The translations under genes and the position numbers were made by a program. Under the pieces are notes generated by a model. It did no database searches. It was not told where the DNA came from and worked only from the letters and a program-made list of their open reading frames with translations. A stretch of 64,000 bases of DNA from Bicyclus anynana (lineage: Eukaryota; Arthropoda; Insecta; Lepidoptera; Nymphalidae). Shown one piece after another: positions 62,274 to 64,000 of the stretch (within the stretch, counting starts at the first letter, position 1; each line of letters begins with the position of its first letter). Location: assembly GCF_947172395.1 (NCBI RefSeq), contig NC_069097.1, positions 3,828,142-3,892,141 on the forward strand. Direction: 5' to 3'.

Positions 62274-62506
62274 TGTCGCAGGGTAAAATCAGCGAGTGGA
62301 GCACGATAAAACAAATCAATTCAAGAATCAAACTTGCTTTTATTGAATTAAATTTACAACATTATGGGTTTTGGGTTATCACCGCATGGCTGGCAAGAAC
62401 AAAGAAAAAGAGCCAAAAAAAAACACATATGACAATAGAATGACAGATGAGTGTTTCCATAATAGATTATAAAAGTGATGTAGATGCATAGACAATATTT
62501 CCAACA
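62274..62506 (-). mobile_element. Copia 3' LTR (probable)
   Basis: On the minus strand a polypurine tract (AAGGAGGAG) directly precedes TGTTGGAAATATTGTCTATG. The LTR is taken to end at CCTGCGACA (62274), giving TG..CA and about 233 bp. It contains AATAAA (TTCAATAAAAGC). The other LTR is outside the window, so the right limit is inferred. Confidence 0.6.
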
Positions 62507-62692
62507 CTCCTCCTTATGCTCTACATCAGATACTTTTACAAACAAAACAAGTATCATATTTAATACATGCCTTTATATACTAATATAAAAGAAAATACAT
62601 GTATTCATTCTAGTAAATATGCAAACACATAGGTACTACAAACTATGACAGCAGATGAACTGTGAAACCCATAATATTAACATAAACTGACA

Positions 62693-64000
62693 CTATTTGA
62701 TTTCTTTGAGATTTATCTCTCTCACACAATTATAATGTTTATTACTACACAAAGGCTTAGTTAACACATCCGCTAACATTTTTTCTGTTGGTAAATACTT
62801 TACATTTATCATACCTTTTTGTACAAGATCTTTTACAAAATGATAGCGCAAATCTATGTGTTTTGTTCTTTTATGTGAGTATTCCTTTACTAGCAGCAAT
62901 TTCTGAGCACTTTGGTTATCATTGTATACTGTAACACTTAAATTTTTGTCATAAATTTCTGTTAAGAAGTTCTGAACAAAACATATGTCTTTACATACAT
63001 CACTAATTGCCAAATACTCAGCCTCCGTACTAGACAAGGCAATGCAACGCTGTTTTCTAGATTCCCAGTTGACAACGTTGCCACCCAATTTAATAACAAA
63101 ACCTGTGTAGGATTTACGATCAGACAGATCATTAGCCCAATCTGCATCAGTAAAGGCATCTACACTTAAATTATTTACTTTAGAATAACAAAGTCCATAA
63201 TTTATAGTTCCTGCCAAATACCTTAGAACACGTTTAGCAGCACGCCAATGATCTATATCAAAACATGTAATGTATTGACTAAGTTGACTGCAAGCATATG
63301 ATATATCAGGTCGAGTACAGACAGATAAATACATTAAAGATCCTAATAATTGTCTATACCTATAAACATCATCTTCTAGACTTTGTTTATTTGATTTATC
63401 AAGTTTAGTATTTACAGCTAGTGGTGTAAGTACTGTCTTACACTCACTCATATTATACTTAGCCAGCAAACGTTTTACATATTCTGACTGATCTATAAAA
63501 AGAGTGTCTTTTTGTTTTGTAATATTCATGCCTAAACAATTCTTAAGCTCTCCTAAATGTCGAATTTCAAAATGCTTTTGTAATAACCCCAAAACACTAT
63601 CTATACTATTATTATGGAATACATATAGATCATCAACATATAAAGCTATAATTACATATTTATGTTTAGACTTATTTATATAAATACAGGGTTCACACTT
63701 GCTTTGCACATACCCATTGCTACACAAAACATTATGTATTTTTGAATTCCACATACGGCTTGCTTGTTTTAAACCATATAGGCTCTTTTTTAATAAACAT
63801 ATTTTATTGCTAGTACTGTCAGATTTAAAACCAGTTGGTTGCTCCATATATATAATTTCATTCAACTCACCATTTAAGAAGGCTGTGGTGACATCTATAT
63901 GGTCCATATTTAAATTCAACTGATTTGAAATACTGAACAAAATACGCAAAGTAGAATGCCCAACAACAGGTGAAAAAGTGTCAGCATAATCTATCCCTTC
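62693..64000 (-). CDS. Copia-type Pol polyprotein, RT and RNase H (partial, open at window end)
   Basis: Ty1/copia retrotransposon polyprotein, C-terminal 435 residues. The frame stays open to base 64000 (EGIDYADTFSPVV at the edge, a hallmark of copia RT). RT blocks follow: DVTTAFLNGELNEIIYMEQP, LKKSLYGLKQASRMW and the catalytic YVDDL. RNase H carries AFTDADWANDLSDRKSYTG, ALSSTEAEYLA, YNDNQSAQKL and KHIDLRYHFVKD, then TEKMLADVLTKPL. Stop TAG at 62695-62693. No stop or frameshift interrupts the visible part, so the insertion looks fairly recent. Gag, protease and integrase lie outside the window. Confidence 0.95.
   Translation of the reverse strand, partial: EGIDYADTFSPVVGHSTLRILFSISNQLNLNMDHIDVTTAFLNGELNEIIYMEQPTGFKSDSTSNKICLLKKSLYGLKQASRMWNSKIHNVLCSNGYVQSKCEPCIYINKSKHKYVIIALYVDDLYVFHNNSIDSVLGLLQKHFEIRHLGELKNCLGMNITKQKDTLFIDQSEYVKRLLAKYNMSECKTVLTPLAVNTKLDKSNKQSLEDDVYRYRQLLGSLMYLSVCTRPDISYACSQLSQYITCFDIDHWRAAKRVLRYLAGTINYGLCYSKVNNLSVDAFTDADWANDLSDRKSYTGFVIKLGGNVVNWESRKQRCIALSSTEAEYLAISDVCKDICFVQNFLTEIYDKNLSVTVYNDNQSAQKLLLVKEYSHKRTKHIDLRYHFVKDLVQKGMINVKYLPTEKMLADVLTKPLCSNKHYNCVREINLKEIK

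Noticed and set aside
1..64000. CRISPR arrays, operons, ribosome-binding sites, riboswitches
   Set aside because: The window is eukaryotic nuclear DNA. The tandem repeats lack unique spacers and the genes are intron-split.

Overview
The window is animal nuclear DNA, almost certainly from a lepidopteran (moth or butterfly). It is AT-rich, its genes are split by long introns with GT..AG junctions, and the introns are packed with tRNA-headed SINEs, RTE-like LINE tails, MITE-like foldbacks and a copia retrotransposon of lepidopteran type. No bacterial operon, CRISPR array or genuine tRNA/rRNA gene was seen.

Layout. (1) Minus strand, 1-1075: first coding exon of an axonemal dynein intermediate chain (DNAI2 family); the rest lies beyond the left edge. 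(2) Minus strand, 10000-2105: a meiosis-specific OB-fold protein (MEIOB family), reconstructed here as nine phase-compatible exons encoding 410 residues. (3) Plus strand, 10628-26033: DNA polymerase delta subunit 2 (POLD2), eight exons, 442 residues, head to head with MEIOB across about 630 bp. Its last intron is swollen to 8.6 kb by nested inverted-repeat elements, a GACGTC-rich 12-bp tandem array and probable DIRS-like debris. (4) Plus strand, about 26.7-59.8 kb: ATF4/cryptocephal (crc), a bZIP regulator of the integrated stress response, with three main coding exons (336 residues). Very short upstream ORFs in a probable 5' exon precede a 59-codon upstream ORF that is itself spliced and overlaps the main start codon out of frame. 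Its last intron is 16.3 kb and holds a CpG-rich island near 46.9-47.1 kb that may be an alternative promoter. (5) Right edge, minus strand, 64000-62274: the 3' part of a copia element (reverse transcriptase, RNase H, probable 3' LTR), still open at the window end.

The genes do not form one pathway. POLD2 is a replicative polymerase subunit, MEIOB acts in meiotic recombination, DNAI2 in cilia and sperm flagella, and ATF4 in stress-responsive translation and transcription. The two neighbouring minus-strand genes, MEIOB and DNAI2, both have expected germline or flagellar use. No wholly new biological system was found. The items most worth following are the spliced overlapping uORF of crc, the missing zinc ribbon and the decayed exon duplicate of MEIOB, SINE insertions lying within about 10 bp of splice sites, and the composite element in POLD2 intron 7. 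All exon models come from reading splice sites, phase and remembered family sequences; no alignment or transcript data were available.
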